Origin: Dyadobacter sp. NIV53
GTDB taxonomy: Bacteria; Bacteroidota; Bacteroidia; Cytophagales; Spirosomataceae
Reading direction: 5' to 3'
Assembly: GCF_019711195.1 (NCBI RefSeq)
Contig: NZ_CP081299.1
Span: 1,798,001-1,862,000, forward strand
DNA length: 64,000 nt
Shown: positions 1 to 8,934 of the stretch, in pieces
How positions within the stretch are numbered: the stretch's first letter is position 1
Layout: each line of letters starts with the position of its first letter
Notes under the pieces: generated by a model
What the model was told of the DNA's origin: nothing
What the model saw: only the letters and a program-made list of their open reading frames with translations
The model's database searches: none
Position numbers and translations under genes: made by a program

Positions 1-38
1 AAGCAGTTAATATACAATTGCTCTTTCCGCTTAAAAAC

Positions 39-1274
39 TGGACTAGTTACGCAGCGATTTGAAAGTTAAAATATTCTTTTGGTGTTTTCATTTTTAAAGC
101 TGAATGAGGAGCAAAATTATTATATTCATCTACCCATTTTTGTATTTGTGACATCACAACTGTTGGATTATCGAGACAATTTTCAAAGACGTAATCTCTT
201 TTAAAAGTGCCATTCAGTGCCTCACACATGCCATTTGATTGTGGTGAATATGTCGGTGTATTACAATCTTCAATATTCCATTGTTTAAGACTTTTTCTTA
301 GATTTTTCTCTATGTATTCAGGTCCGTTATCATGTAGTAGTTGAAGCTGCCCTTTTGGCGGTAAACTTTCACCGAATCTTTCAAATAGGGCATTCTGTAC
401 TAATAATTCGATATCACATCCTTGAATATGCGTGCCTGCTTTCCAGCTAATAATTGATCTGTCACAACAGTCGATCACAAAGGCCAGTCGAAGTTTTTGA
501 CCATTCCAACACTTAATAGACGTTATGTCGCTAGCCCATCTTGTATTGGATTTAACAACGGCTATTTTTCCAGTATGAATCCTACTATTTCCTCTGGTTC
601 GAAATCGTTTTAATAGTAAACCTTCCTCTTTCATAAAGCGGTGAACCATATATTTGGATAATGTAACACCATAATCCCTTTGTAAAATAGCTCGCACACG
701 AGGTGTTCCATAGGTTGACTTCATGCTTGATATTGATCGAATATTAGCCTTAGCCGCATCTGACAGGTATTTTTTTACAATTTTCTTTCTCTTGGGATAA
801 GGCCTGGCTTGGTAATAGATGCTAGATTTGGCAACTCCCAATATTTTGATGATTCGGTTGATACTTAATCCGAATTCCCTGGATAGCGATTCAACTGCCG
901 GTTTCGTAGTTGATCCATCTCCAGCTTTTTTTAGAACCTTAATATCAAGTGTGGCCTCTCCCAGAGCCCTCTTAAGTTCATCATTTTCTCTTCGCAAGAC
1001 CTCTAACTCCGTTTTAGAGTGTAGCTGGCCATCATTTTTTATACTCATAACTGCTCCTGATTTTGCATCCTTACGCCATTTATATAGCTGGCTTGATATT
1101 AGACCGTGTCGACGACAAAACTCGGGACAAGACAAGCCAGATAAATCCCATTCTTCCACTAAGTAAGCCTTTTGTTGCGAGGTAAGCAATTTTCTTCCTG
1201 ATGAACTTAGGCGTGCATTCTTAATCATCTCTAATACCATTTCTGTTTCTCGTTTGAGGCTACAAACTGGTCCA
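39..1274 (-). mobile_element. IS3-family insertion sequence with one fused transposase ORF
   Basis: The element is bounded by imperfect terminal inverted repeats: TGGACTAGTTAC at the left and, read on the minus strand, TGGACCAGTTTGTAG at the right. It carries a single minus-strand transposase. I see no 3-5 bp direct repeat flanking it (AAAC on the left, ATGA on the right), so it may have been involved in a deletion after insertion. The right end lies directly against the coding remnant of a DUF1016 nuclease gene, which has lost its start. Boundaries are by eye and could be off by a few bases. Confidence 0.8.
47..1240 (-). CDS. IS3-family transposase, OrfA and OrfB fused in one frame
   Basis: This 397-residue protein catalyses transposition of the surrounding element. 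The first ~100 residues hold an OrfA-like helix-turn-helix (around SCPEFCRRHGLISSQLYKW) and a leucine-zipper-like stretch. After a HTH_21-type linker comes an rve integrase core. The DDE residues are visible as WASDIT, HDNGPEY and, 35 residues later, the Glu of NGMCEALNGTFK. Most IS3 elements make the fusion by a -1 ribosomal frameshift; here OrfA and OrfB lie in one continuous frame. The ATG at 1240 sits just inside the right inverted repeat. The gene looks intact. Confidence 0.9.
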   Translation of the reverse strand: MVLEMIKNARLSSSGRKLLTSQQKAYLVEEWDLSGLSCPEFCRRHGLISSQLYKWRKDAKSGAVMSIKNDGQLHSKTELEVLRRENDELKRALGEATLDIKVLKKAGDGSTTKPAVESLSREFGLSINRIIKILGVAKSSIYYQARPYPKRKKIVKKYLSDAAKANIRSISSMKSTYGTPRVRAILQRDYGVTLSKYMVHRFMKEEGLLLKRFRTRGNSRIHTGKIAVVKSNTRWASDITSIKCWNGQKLRLAFVIDCCDRSIISWKAGTHIQGCDIELLVQNALFERFGESLPPKGQLQLLHDNGPEYIEKNLRKSLKQWNIEDCNTPTYSPQSNGMCEALNGTFKRDYVFENCLDNPTVVMSQIQKWVDEYNNFAPHSALKMKTPKEYFNFQIAA

Positions 1275-1278
1275 ATGA

Positions 1279-2229
1279 TTCAAACGGTTAGGAACACAAT
1301 TATTGAATCTATACTGGGAGTTAGGTAAGGCAATTTCTGAAAAACAGGCTAGCGGTTGGGGAAAATCTATTGTAACAACCTTGTCAAACGAACTGCAAAG
1401 TGAATTTCCGGCTATGAGCGGATTTTCAGTAGCCAATTTATGGCTTATCAGTCAATTTTACACAGAATATGCACTTGATGAGAATCTCGTACCACTGGTA
1501 CGAGAAATTAGCTGGACCAAACATATCGTGATTTTAAAGAAGTGTAAAAATAGTCAACAGCGTCAGTTTTACATTTTGGCAACTAAAAAGTTTGGCTGGA
1601 CCAAAGATGTATTATCCCACCAAATAGCAAATAAAACGTACGAAAAATACCTTCTCAATCAAACCAATTTTGATGAAGTACTGCCAGAAAACCTGAAAAA
1701 ACAAGCTTATTTAGCTGTAAAAGACAATTACACATTTGACTTTTTAAATCTTGCAGACCAGCACTCAGAAAATGACCTTGAACAAGCGCTAATCAAAAAC
1801 ATCCGTCAATTCCTGCTTGAAATGGGCTCAGATTTCACCTTTATTGGCAATCAATACAAATTATGGGTTGACAAAAGAGAGTTCAAAATCGATTTGTTAC
1901 TATTTCATAGAAAGTTACAAAGCCTTATTGCGATTGATTTGAAAATTGGAGAATTTGAACCAGAGCACAAGGGTAAAATGGAGTTTTACCTTTCGGTACT
2001 CAACGACAAGATTAAACTGCCTCACGAAAATCCGGCCATCGGAATTATCATTTGTAAAAGTAAAAACCGCACAATCGTAGAATATTCTCTTAAATCTGCA
2101 ACGCTGCCAATCGGTGTTGCAACTTATCAAACAACCAGCTCATTACCAGTTGAGTATCAGGCCCTGCTGCCTTCTGCAAATGTTATCAGTCAAAAATTAA
2201 TGCAATTTCTTCAGGAAGCACAGGATTGA
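1279..2229 (+). pseudogene. DUF1016/YhcG-type PDDEXK nuclease, 5' end lost at IS
   Basis: The reading frame is homologous to DUF1016 (YhcG) nucleases, which often sit inside type I restriction-modification loci. The start is missing: the frame opens at 1279 right after the IS end and enters conserved sequence at once (TQLLNLYWELGKAIS), which in full-length members lies about 40 residues from the N-terminus. The C-terminal PD-(D/E)XK core is present as FKIDLLLFH and, about 13 residues on, IDLKIG. A TTG at 1303 could start a shortened product, but it lies inside the conserved N-terminal domain. It ends about 160 bp before hsdR and was probably an accessory gene of that system. Confidence 0.8.
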
Positions 2230-2393
2230 TTTTAACAAGTCATTTTGTTAACAAAAAGGCTACATTTTGTTAACAAAACTTTATTATGGTTTTATAATCA
2301 TCTTGCAGCTATAACGGATAATCAAAATAGTTGACATTTGGATTAGTATCTGACTATAACTAGTTTTATAAGAATTTTGTTTGTCCCTCTTCC

Positions 2394-5300
2394 ATGAATA
2401 ACTTCTCCAATTTTACTTTCCTCAAAAAGGAATTCCCGATTCTATATAACATTGGAATATCCGCTGAATATTACCTGCATCAGGATGCAGCAGCTTCATT
2501 ATGGAAAATCAGAAACTTTGGTGAAAAGATTACAGAGATTCTTTTGAAGGAACATGCACTGCAATTTCCTGCCGACAACTCTTTTGCAAACCGGTTGCGA
2601 TTATTGAATTTAGAGAATATTCTCCCTCAGGCTATAAAGGATCTGTTTTATTACGTCAGAGTCAGAGGAAACAAAGCTACACACGATCAGGTAGGTACCT
2701 TTCAGGAAGCAAAAGAAGAACTGATCTCTGCATTCAAAATTTCTAAATGGTTTTATGAGACTTACTCAGCAGAAAACCTGGATATTTTCAGGCTTACTTT
2801 TGCAGAACCGGCCAATCTGGATGCTCATCATGCTTTACACTTACTTGAAACAGACTATAAGGATCTGGAAGCTAAGTACAAACAATTACTTACAGAACGT
2901 GACGTCAATGGATTAACAACTGAAAAACAACAGGTTATCCAGCAACGCTCGGAAAAAGCTGCCAAAAAAATAGAATGGTCGGAGGCTGAAACGCGTGACC
3001 TGATCGACGAACAACTCAGAAAAGCAGGTTGGGAAGCGGATACCAGAATCCTTAATTACAAAACCATTAAAACGTTACCTCAGAAAGGAAAAAATATCGC
3101 TATTGCTGAATGGCCGGCTGGTTCTGGCTGGGCCGACTATGCCCTTTTTATCGGAATGGAATTGTATGGCATTGTTGAAGCAAAAAAATATGCACAGGAT
3201 ATTTCAACAGATCTGGGACAATCCAGAATTTATTCTCAAAAAATACGGCCATTGGCAGAAATCGTTATTTTAGATGAATGGGACGGTTACAAAGTTCCTT
3301 TTCTTTTTTCGACCAATGGAAGGCAATATTTCGAACAGATTAAAACAAAAAGTGGTGTATGGTTCTTAGATGTCCGTCAAAAAAATAATCACGCCAAAGC
3401 ATTACATGGCTGGTATTCACCGGATGGACTGGTAAAGTTAAGAAACCGGGACATTGAAGAATCCAATAAAAAACTGGTGGAAACACCCCTGGAATTTCTA
3501 ACGAAAAAAAGTGGATTGGGTTTACGGGAATACCAGATCAAGGCAATTTACGCAGTTGAAAGCAAAATCATCAACAATCCAGCCGACAGAAAAGCTTTGC
3601 TGGCTATGGCAACCGGCACCGGAAAAACGCGTACGATCATCGGACTTTGCTACCATTTAATACAAACCAACCGGTTTAACCGTATCCTTTTTCTGGTCGA
3701 CCGCACACTTTTGGGGACTCAGGCGCTGGATGCATTTAAGGATAATAAAGTATACGGACTCAATACTTTTACTGAAATATACAAGATTACCGGCTTAAAG
3801 GATACGCTGCCGGATGCTGATACAAGATTGCACTTTGCCACCGTGCAGAGTATGGTTAAACGTGTCTATGACAATGAAAATGAGGCAAATATACCATCAG
3901 TAGATCAATACGACTGTATCATTATTGATGAAGCGCACCGTGGTTATATTCTTGACAAAGAAATGGACGAAAGCGATCTTGATTTTAAAAATCAGATGGA
4001 TTACGTGAGCAAATACCGTATGGTGCTTGATTACTTTGATGCTTACGTGATTGGACTTACTGCTACACCTGCCTTGCATACAACTGAAATTTTTGGTAAA
4101 CCTGTTTACACATATTCTTATCGTGAAGCTGTTATTGATGGTTTTCTGATTGACCATGACCCTCCTATTCTTATCAAAACAAAACTGAGTGAAGAAGGAA
4201 TTGAATGGAAAAAAGGTGAAAAGCCTATGTCTTACGACAAAGAAACCAATACGGTCATTGAGCTGGACGAACTGGAAGACGAATTACAGATTGATGTATC
4301 CGGTTTCAATAAAAAGGTCATTACAGAAAGTTTTAACCGGACTGTAATACAGCAGCTGGTAAAAGAATTTGATCCTGACTTAGACGAAAAAACGCTGGTT
4401 TTTGCTGCTACAAACGATCATGCTGACATGGTTGTTTCTTTGTTTAAAGAAGAATTCCGAAACCTTAATATCAGTTTTCCGGATAATGCTATCATGAAAA
4501 TTACCGGAAAAGTGTATGATCCGCAATCAGAAGTTACCAAATTCAAAAATGAAAAGTACCCCAATATCGTCGTAACGGTCGATTTGCTGACGACCGGAAT
4601 TGACGTTCCTGCAATCTGTAATATTGTATTTTTGAGACGTGTAAAATCCCGCATACTTTTTGAACAAATGCTGGGACGCGCCACCAGGCGGTGTGACAGT
4701 ATCGGCAAGAAAATATTCCGTATCTACGATGCCGTCAAAATTTATGATACACTGGAACAATACACACAAATGAAACCTGTGGTAGTAAATCCAACGGTAA
4801 GCTTTGCAAAACTGGCTGAGGAAATAGGTCAGATCGATAACGAAGGACGTGCGTGGCAGCAGATAGAACAGATCGTTGCCAAACTTCAGCGTAAGAAAAA
4901 CCAGATGACCAGCCAGCATCGTGATATGTTTACGTACAGGGCGGGGAGTGTAAATATAGACGATCTGATAAAAGGATTACAGAAAAATCCACTGCCTGAA
5001 AGTCTGGAAAAGATTCAGCAATTAACTAAACTTTGGAAGTTCCTCGATGAACCGATTTCTTCTGGTCAGAGAACTTATTTTTCAGATCATGAAGATCAGT
5101 ACCTTCGTACAGAAATCGGGTATGGAAATGCCAAAAGACCAGAAGATTACCTGGAAAGTTTTACCACGTTTATCAAGGAAAACCAGAATAAAATAACGGC
5201 TCTGCAAATAGTTTGCACACGTCCCGAACAACTGGACCGACGTTCGTTAAAGGATTTATTGATAGCTTTGGCAGATGGCGGATTTGAAACCAGTAAAGTC

Positions 5301-5642
5301 AAAGCCGCCTGGAAGCAGGCCAAAAATGAAGATATGGGAGCCGATATTATTTCATTTATCCGGACACTTGCTATGGGAAGCGCATTGGAAAGCCACGAGG
5401 ACCGGATCAAAAAAGCAGTAAATAAAGTAAGAAGCATGCAGAGCTGGAACCGGGTTCAGCAAAAATGGATCGACCGTTTTGAAAAACAGCTGATCAAAGA
5501 AACCGTTTTGCAAATAGAAGATCTTAATCAATCACCATTTATAGAGGACGGTGGTTTTCAACAGGTAAACAAAATATTTGATCAGCAGCTTGAACAGGTC
5601 ATTAAAAACATTAATCAAAATTTATATCAGATAACAGCATAA
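2394..5642 (+). CDS. hsdR: Type I restriction enzyme, R (restriction/translocase) subunit
   Basis: This 1082-residue protein is the ATP-driven translocase and nuclease subunit of a type I restriction system. Residues ~1-130 form a DUF4145-like N-terminal domain. A nuclease core follows, with D in WADYALFIG (~248) and GIVEAKK (~260). The SF2 helicase motor has Walker A ATGTGKT (~405), DEAH (~510), TATPAL (~556) and motif VI QMLGRATRR (~757). The C-terminal third is the usual helical region that binds the methylase. The frame is intact and full length. The hsdM that follows 37 bp later is broken and no hsdS is present, so this subunit probably has no partner from this locus and is presumably inactive. 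Confidence 0.95.
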   Translation: MNNFSNFTFLKKEFPILYNIGISAEYYLHQDAAASLWKIRNFGEKITEILLKEHALQFPADNSFANRLRLLNLENILPQAIKDLFYYVRVRGNKATHDQVGTFQEAKEELISAFKISKWFYETYSAENLDIFRLTFAEPANLDAHHALHLLETDYKDLEAKYKQLLTERDVNGLTTEKQQVIQQRSEKAAKKIEWSEAETRDLIDEQLRKAGWEADTRILNYKTIKTLPQKGKNIAIAEWPAGSGWADYALFIGMELYGIVEAKKYAQDISTDLGQSRIYSQKIRPLAEIVILDEWDGYKVPFLFSTNGRQYFEQIKTKSGVWFLDVRQKNNHAKALHGWYSPDGLVKLRNRDIEESNKKLVETPLEFLTKKSGLGLREYQIKAIYAVESKIINNPADRKALLAMATGTGKTRTIIGLCYHLIQTNRFNRILFLVDRTLLGTQALDAFKDNKVYGLNTFTEIYKITGLKDTLPDADTRLHFATVQSMVKRVYDNENEANIPSVDQYDCIIIDEAHRGYILDKEMDESDLDFKNQMDYVSKYRMVLDYFDAYVIGLTATPALHTTEIFGKPVYTYSYREAVIDGFLIDHDPPILIKTKLSEEGIEWKKGEKPMSYDKETNTVIELDELEDELQIDVSGFNKKVITESFNRTVIQQLVKEFDPDLDEKTLVFAATNDHADMVVSLFKEEFRNLNISFPDNAIMKITGKVYDPQSEVTKFKNEKYPNIVVTVDLLTTGIDVPAICNIVFLRRVKSRILFEQMLGRATRRCDSIGKKIFRIYDAVKIYDTLEQYTQMKPVVVNPTVSFAKLAEEIGQIDNEGRAWQQIEQIVAKLQRKKNQMTSQHRDMFTYRAGSVNIDDLIKGLQKNPLPESLEKIQQLTKLWKFLDEPISSGQRTYFSDHEDQYLRTEIGYGNAKRPEDYLESFTTFIKENQNKITALQIVCTRPEQLDRRSLKDLLIALADGGFETSKVKAAWKQAKNEDMGADIISFIRTLAMGSALESHEDRIKKAVNKVRSMQSWNRVQQKWIDRFEKQLIKETVLQIEDLNQSPFIEDGGFQQVNKIFDQQLEQVIKNINQNLYQITA

Positions 5643-5679
5643 TATGTTTTCTGTTTCTATCAATCAATAATAGATAACA

Positions 5680-6716
5680 ATGAGTGCGGAAGAAATTGCT
5701 AATAAACTCTGGGGACTTTGTAATGTATTGCGGGATGATGGTGTGACTTATCACCAGTATCTTAATGAATTAACGTATATTTTATTTTTACGTCTATCAG
5801 AAACTAAAGGTTTTGAAAAAGATATTCCGGAAGAATACCATTGGTCTGCGTTAAAAGGAATTACGGACAATGTAACGCTATTTGATACATACCGTGAGTT
5901 GCTGGCTACCATCAGTACCAAGTCGGCCAATGCGGCGGTACAAGAAATATATACCAACGCTTCCACTACCCTTCGCAAGCCGGTAAACCTGAAAACACTG
6001 ATCACGACGATTGATGCGATCAACTGGTTTGATGAACATGAGCAGGATAAAATTGCGACGATCTACGAAGAACTTTTAGAGAAAAACGCGGGAGAGAAGA
6101 AAAGTGGTGCAGGGCAATATTTTACGCCACGGCCACTGATCAACGTGATGGTGGAACTGATAGCGCCAAGACTGGGTGAACGCTGGAATGATCCTGCTGC
6201 GGGTACATTTGGTTTTATGATTGCTGCCGATCAGTATCTGAGAAACAAACATGATAATTATTTCGATTCGGCTGCTGACCGTACTTTCCAGGAAAATGAA
6301 GCATTCAGTGGTTGTGAGCTGGTACAGGATGCCCACAGGCTTGCTTTGATGAACGCGAAACTGCACGGACTGGAAAGCCGTATAGAACTGGGCGATACTT
6401 TGTCAGAACTTGGAAAAACTTTCAGGGACTTTGACGGTGTGCTGGCCAATCCGCCTTTTGGGACCAAACAAGGAGGCGAACGCCCTTCGCGGGACGACCT
6501 TACGTATTTGTCGGGGAACAAGCAGCTTAACTTTTTGCAGCATATTTACCGTTCCTTACACAAAAAAGGCGGAGCACGGGCGGCGGTGGTATTACCGGAT
6601 AATGCCCTATTTGAAGATGGTGACGGACGTAAGATCCGCCGTGATTTGATGGACAAATGTAACCTACATACGATTCTGAGACTGCCAACCGGAATTTTTT
6701 ATGCGGCGGGTGTATC
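5680..6716 (+). pseudogene. hsdM: Type I methyltransferase subunit, truncated by IS insertion
   Basis: About 345 residues of an N6-adenine methyltransferase remain; family members are usually ~480-550. Visible parts are the N-terminal HsdM_N helical domain, QYFTPRPLI (~146), SAM motif I DPAAGTFGF (~170) and catalytic motif IV NPPFG (~256). Homology runs to LPTGIFYAAGV, where intact HsdMs continue KTNVLFF. Here the frame hits the IS end and stops after two foreign codons at 6723. The remaining methylase and any hsdS are absent: the far side of the IS is hemN, not hsdM. The product would keep the catalytic motifs but lose the C-terminal part needed to assemble with HsdS. Confidence 0.93.
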
Positions 6717-6832
6717 GTCCTGAAAAAACCTTACAGTTTTTTGTGATAGTCCTGATTAAACTTTACGTTTCTTTTTTGTTAATACTGCAATTAGCTTACA
6801 CCTGATTTTCTTAATACTGGAATTACTTTACA
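6717..6832. repeat. Subterminal repeats resembling the IS end
   Basis: The end motif GTCCTGA-N5-CTTACA at 6717 recurs 30 bp further in, at 6747, as GTCCTGATTAAACTTTAC. That inner copy is closer to the right-end inverted repeat than the outer copy is. Two more related units follow between about 6775 and 6832 (TTAATACTGCAATTAGCTTACA and TTAATACTGGAATTACTTTACA, differing at a few bases). They may be extra transposase-binding sites or the scar of repeated insertions. There is no coding potential in this arm. Confidence 0.6.
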
Positions 6833-6964
6833 AGTATAGTATAAGCCTTTTTCTAATCTAAATTTTGCGGCTGTAATTTGCTACTGGCTTTGAACATTAT
6901 TTCTTGTAATCCCCCTCATTAAAATGGGGGTTATAAGAAACAATGTGGAGATCGAACTGCCATA

Positions 6965-7879
6965 TCATACTTCGATAGGCTCAGATGGACTTTTCTTTTT
7001 TCGATGGTATCGTTTCCAACGCTTTGATAATAACCCTTCATGAGCATGCGCCTGGTCAGGTGTTAAGTAATCGATACTTGCGTGGGGCCGTTTGCTGTTA
7101 TAAATCTGAATAATCTTTGTGATAGCCTTCAATGCTTCTTTATGATTTTGGTAAATCCGTTTTGGATAAAATTCATTCTTTATAATTCCGTTTACCCGTT
7201 CTGCAAGTGCATTGTCATAGGGACTACCACTTTGAGTCATACTGATTGCAATATTTTCATCCTCTAAAATCTTCACATATTCTGCTGAGCAATACTGTAT
7301 TCCTCTGTCGGAATGGTGGATCAGGAAATATGGTGAATCACGTTTTAATCCCTCAACAGCCATCTTTAAAGCGTTAACACAGCCCACTGCTTCTAAGGTA
7401 TGATAAAGACAGTATCCTACAATTTTCCTTGAAAATGCATCTGTTATTAGACTTAGGTAACTAAATCCCTCCAAGGTTCTGATATATGTTATATCGCTCA
7501 CCCACAGTTGATTCGCTCCGGTTACTTCCAGCCCTTTAATCAAATTAGGGTACTTTTTTAACCAGTGATGGGAATCTGTTGTCTTTACAAACCGCCTCCT
7601 TCTGCGGATTAAGAGGCCATGAAATCGCAACAATTCGAACAACTGATCTCTTCCAATTTTAATACCGTGTTGCTCCAAGTCAGGCATTAATAGAAAAAGT
7701 AGTTTTCTGGTTCCCATCAGTGGAATATCGATCCGGTACTCTCTGACTAACGTCAAAACCAGCATGTGAGCTATGGATGTTTTCTTTTCATGCGCTGCTG
7801 CATCGTAGTAAGCCTGACGTGTAACACCAAACAGTTCACAGAGACTTCCAAGGCTTTCCTGTGGATGTTTCTGTCTCAT
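6965..7879 (-). CDS. IS3-family transposase OrfB (integrase core)
   Basis: This 304-residue protein is the catalytic half of the IS transposase. It opens with the HTH_21-type segment and continues into an rve domain. The catalytic DDE is seen as WVSDITYI, HHSDRGIQY and the Glu of NALAERVNGIIKNEF. It is probably made mainly as an OrfAB fusion. In orfA the minus-strand sequence AGAAAAAAGCC provides an A6G slippery heptamer, and a -1 shift there runs in frame through KAWYQTVKK into this ORF. It looks intact, so the element may still be active. Confidence 0.93.
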   Translation of the reverse strand: MRQKHPQESLGSLCELFGVTRQAYYDAAAHEKKTSIAHMLVLTLVREYRIDIPLMGTRKLLFLLMPDLEQHGIKIGRDQLFELLRFHGLLIRRRRRFVKTTDSHHWLKKYPNLIKGLEVTGANQLWVSDITYIRTLEGFSYLSLITDAFSRKIVGYCLYHTLEAVGCVNALKMAVEGLKRDSPYFLIHHSDRGIQYCSAEYVKILEDENIAISMTQSGSPYDNALAERVNGIIKNEFYPKRIYQNHKEALKAITKIIQIYNSKRPHASIDYLTPDQAHAHEGLLSKRWKRYHRKKKSPSEPIEV

Positions 7880-7884
7880 TTTCT

Positions 7885-8277
7885 TTACTGTCTGGTACCA
7901 GGCTTTTTTCTGATCTTAATGTGAAGTTCTTGTTCGCTGACTTCGATCATGGTCTGCAATCCGCTAATTTTAAGGTTAGCTTTTTCAAGTTGCTTCGTTA
8001 AATCCTGCACCTGTTTGGCAAGAATCCTTGTCTTTGAACTTTCAGTCATATCGCTGATGGCCTCTTCTGCCACCTCCTGTGGCTTTATATTAAACGAAGA
8101 AAAATCAGTTATCCATGCACTAAGAGTGTTTCGACTCAGACCGTATTTTTTTGCACAAGCTCTCTGACCAATTAATCCCGAATTTACTTCATGGACAATC
8201 TTCCTTTTTTCCCTCTCGCTTAAACGCTCGTAAGGTTTTCGATTTTTGACCGTAACTTTCTTCCCATTTGTTTTCAT
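7885..8277 (-). CDS. IS3-family OrfA, DNA-binding helix-turn-helix protein
   Basis: This 130-residue protein binds the IS ends and regulates transposition. An N-terminal helix-turn-helix is visible (IGQRACAKKYGLSRNTLSAW, roughly residues 36-55). A C-terminal coiled coil of the leucine-zipper type follows (LAKQVQDLTKQLEKANLKI). The ORF ends five bases before the orfB start, in a different frame. The A6G run a few codons before the stop is the likely programmed frameshift site. Confidence 0.88.
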   Translation of the reverse strand: MKTNGKKVTVKNRKPYERLSEREKRKIVHEVNSGLIGQRACAKKYGLSRNTLSAWITDFSSFNIKPQEVAEEAISDMTESSKTRILAKQVQDLTKQLEKANLKISGLQTMIEVSEQELHIKIRKKPGTRQ

Positions 8278-8311
8278 CCTTTTCTGCTTTAGTGTAAAGC
8301 TATATCAGGAC

Positions 8312-8904
8312 AATACAATCTTCCCGATCCGGATAAAAAAATGGCGATCTACGAAACCGGACGAAACGTACTCGAACTTGCGGGCTACCAGGATATCGGC
8401 ATGGATCATTTCGCCCTGAAAACAGACGAACTATATAAAGCGCAGCAGGAACAGCGGCTTCACCGGAATTTCATGGGCTATACCGACACCCGCACCAAAC
8501 TGCTGATCGGCCTGGGCGCTTCGGCGATCAGTGACAGCTGGTCGGGCTATATCCAGAATGAGAAGAAAGTAGAGGATTACTATGCACGGATCGAATCCGG
8601 AGAGCTACCGATTACCCGCGGGCATGTTCTGACGCGGGAAGACCTTGTCATCCGCCAGCATATTTTAAGGTTCATGACACAGTTTGAGACTTCGTGGCCC
8701 AAAGCCGGTGAAGTATGCATCGATCTTTTTAAATCCATCGAGCGTCTTTCTGAAATGGAATTTGATGAACTCATCGAATTCAAGCCGTTTGGTGTCCGTG
8801 TAACTGAGAAAGGCAAACCGTTTGTCCGGAATATCTGCATGGCGTTCGACGCACGTTTGTGGGAAAAACAGCCTGAGGTACAACTGTTCAGTCAGACAAT
8901 CTGA
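8312..8904 (+). pseudogene. hemN: Oxygen-independent coproporphyrinogen III oxidase, C-terminal fragment
   Basis: The frame continues from the IS end into the C-terminal ~195 residues of HemN, the radical-SAM enzyme that makes protoporphyrinogen under low oxygen. Recognisable segments include GYQDIGMDHFALKTDELY, LHRNFMGYTD and LLIGLGASAISDSWS, all typical of the HemN C-terminal half. The N-terminal half with the CxxxCxxC iron-sulfur site (~260 residues) is missing because the IS junction replaces it. An ATG at 8341 lies inside the domain and cannot restore function. The gene lies directly upstream of a PAS kinase/Crp-type regulator pair, a low-oxygen context. Another hemN may exist elsewhere. 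Confidence 0.92.
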
Positions 8905-8934
8905 TGCGTCTTATTTTGTCTATTCACCGATGTA

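Larger units (their letters stand above)
6717..8311 (-). mobile_element. IS3-family insertion sequence (OrfA/OrfB type)
   Basis: The left end reads GTCCTGAAAAAACCTTACAG. The right end, on the minus strand, reads GTCCTGATATAGCTTTACAC. These are matching terminal inverted repeats about 20 bp long. The element carries orfA and orfB on the minus strand and an unusually long left non-coding arm (6717-6964) with repeated end-like motifs. Flanking bases do not form a target duplication, and the two sides belong to different genes (hsdM left, hemN right). This indicates deletion or recombination through the IS after insertion. Confidence 0.88.

Noticed and set aside
819..1166. Open frame of 115 codons on the plus strand
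   Set aside because: It lies antisense to the IS transposase and shows no domain; shadow of the real gene.
8341..8904. Reading the fragment after the IS as the C-terminus of hsdM
   Set aside because: The sequence (GMDHFALKTDELY, LHRNFMGYTD) is HemN, so it cannot be the other half of hsdM.
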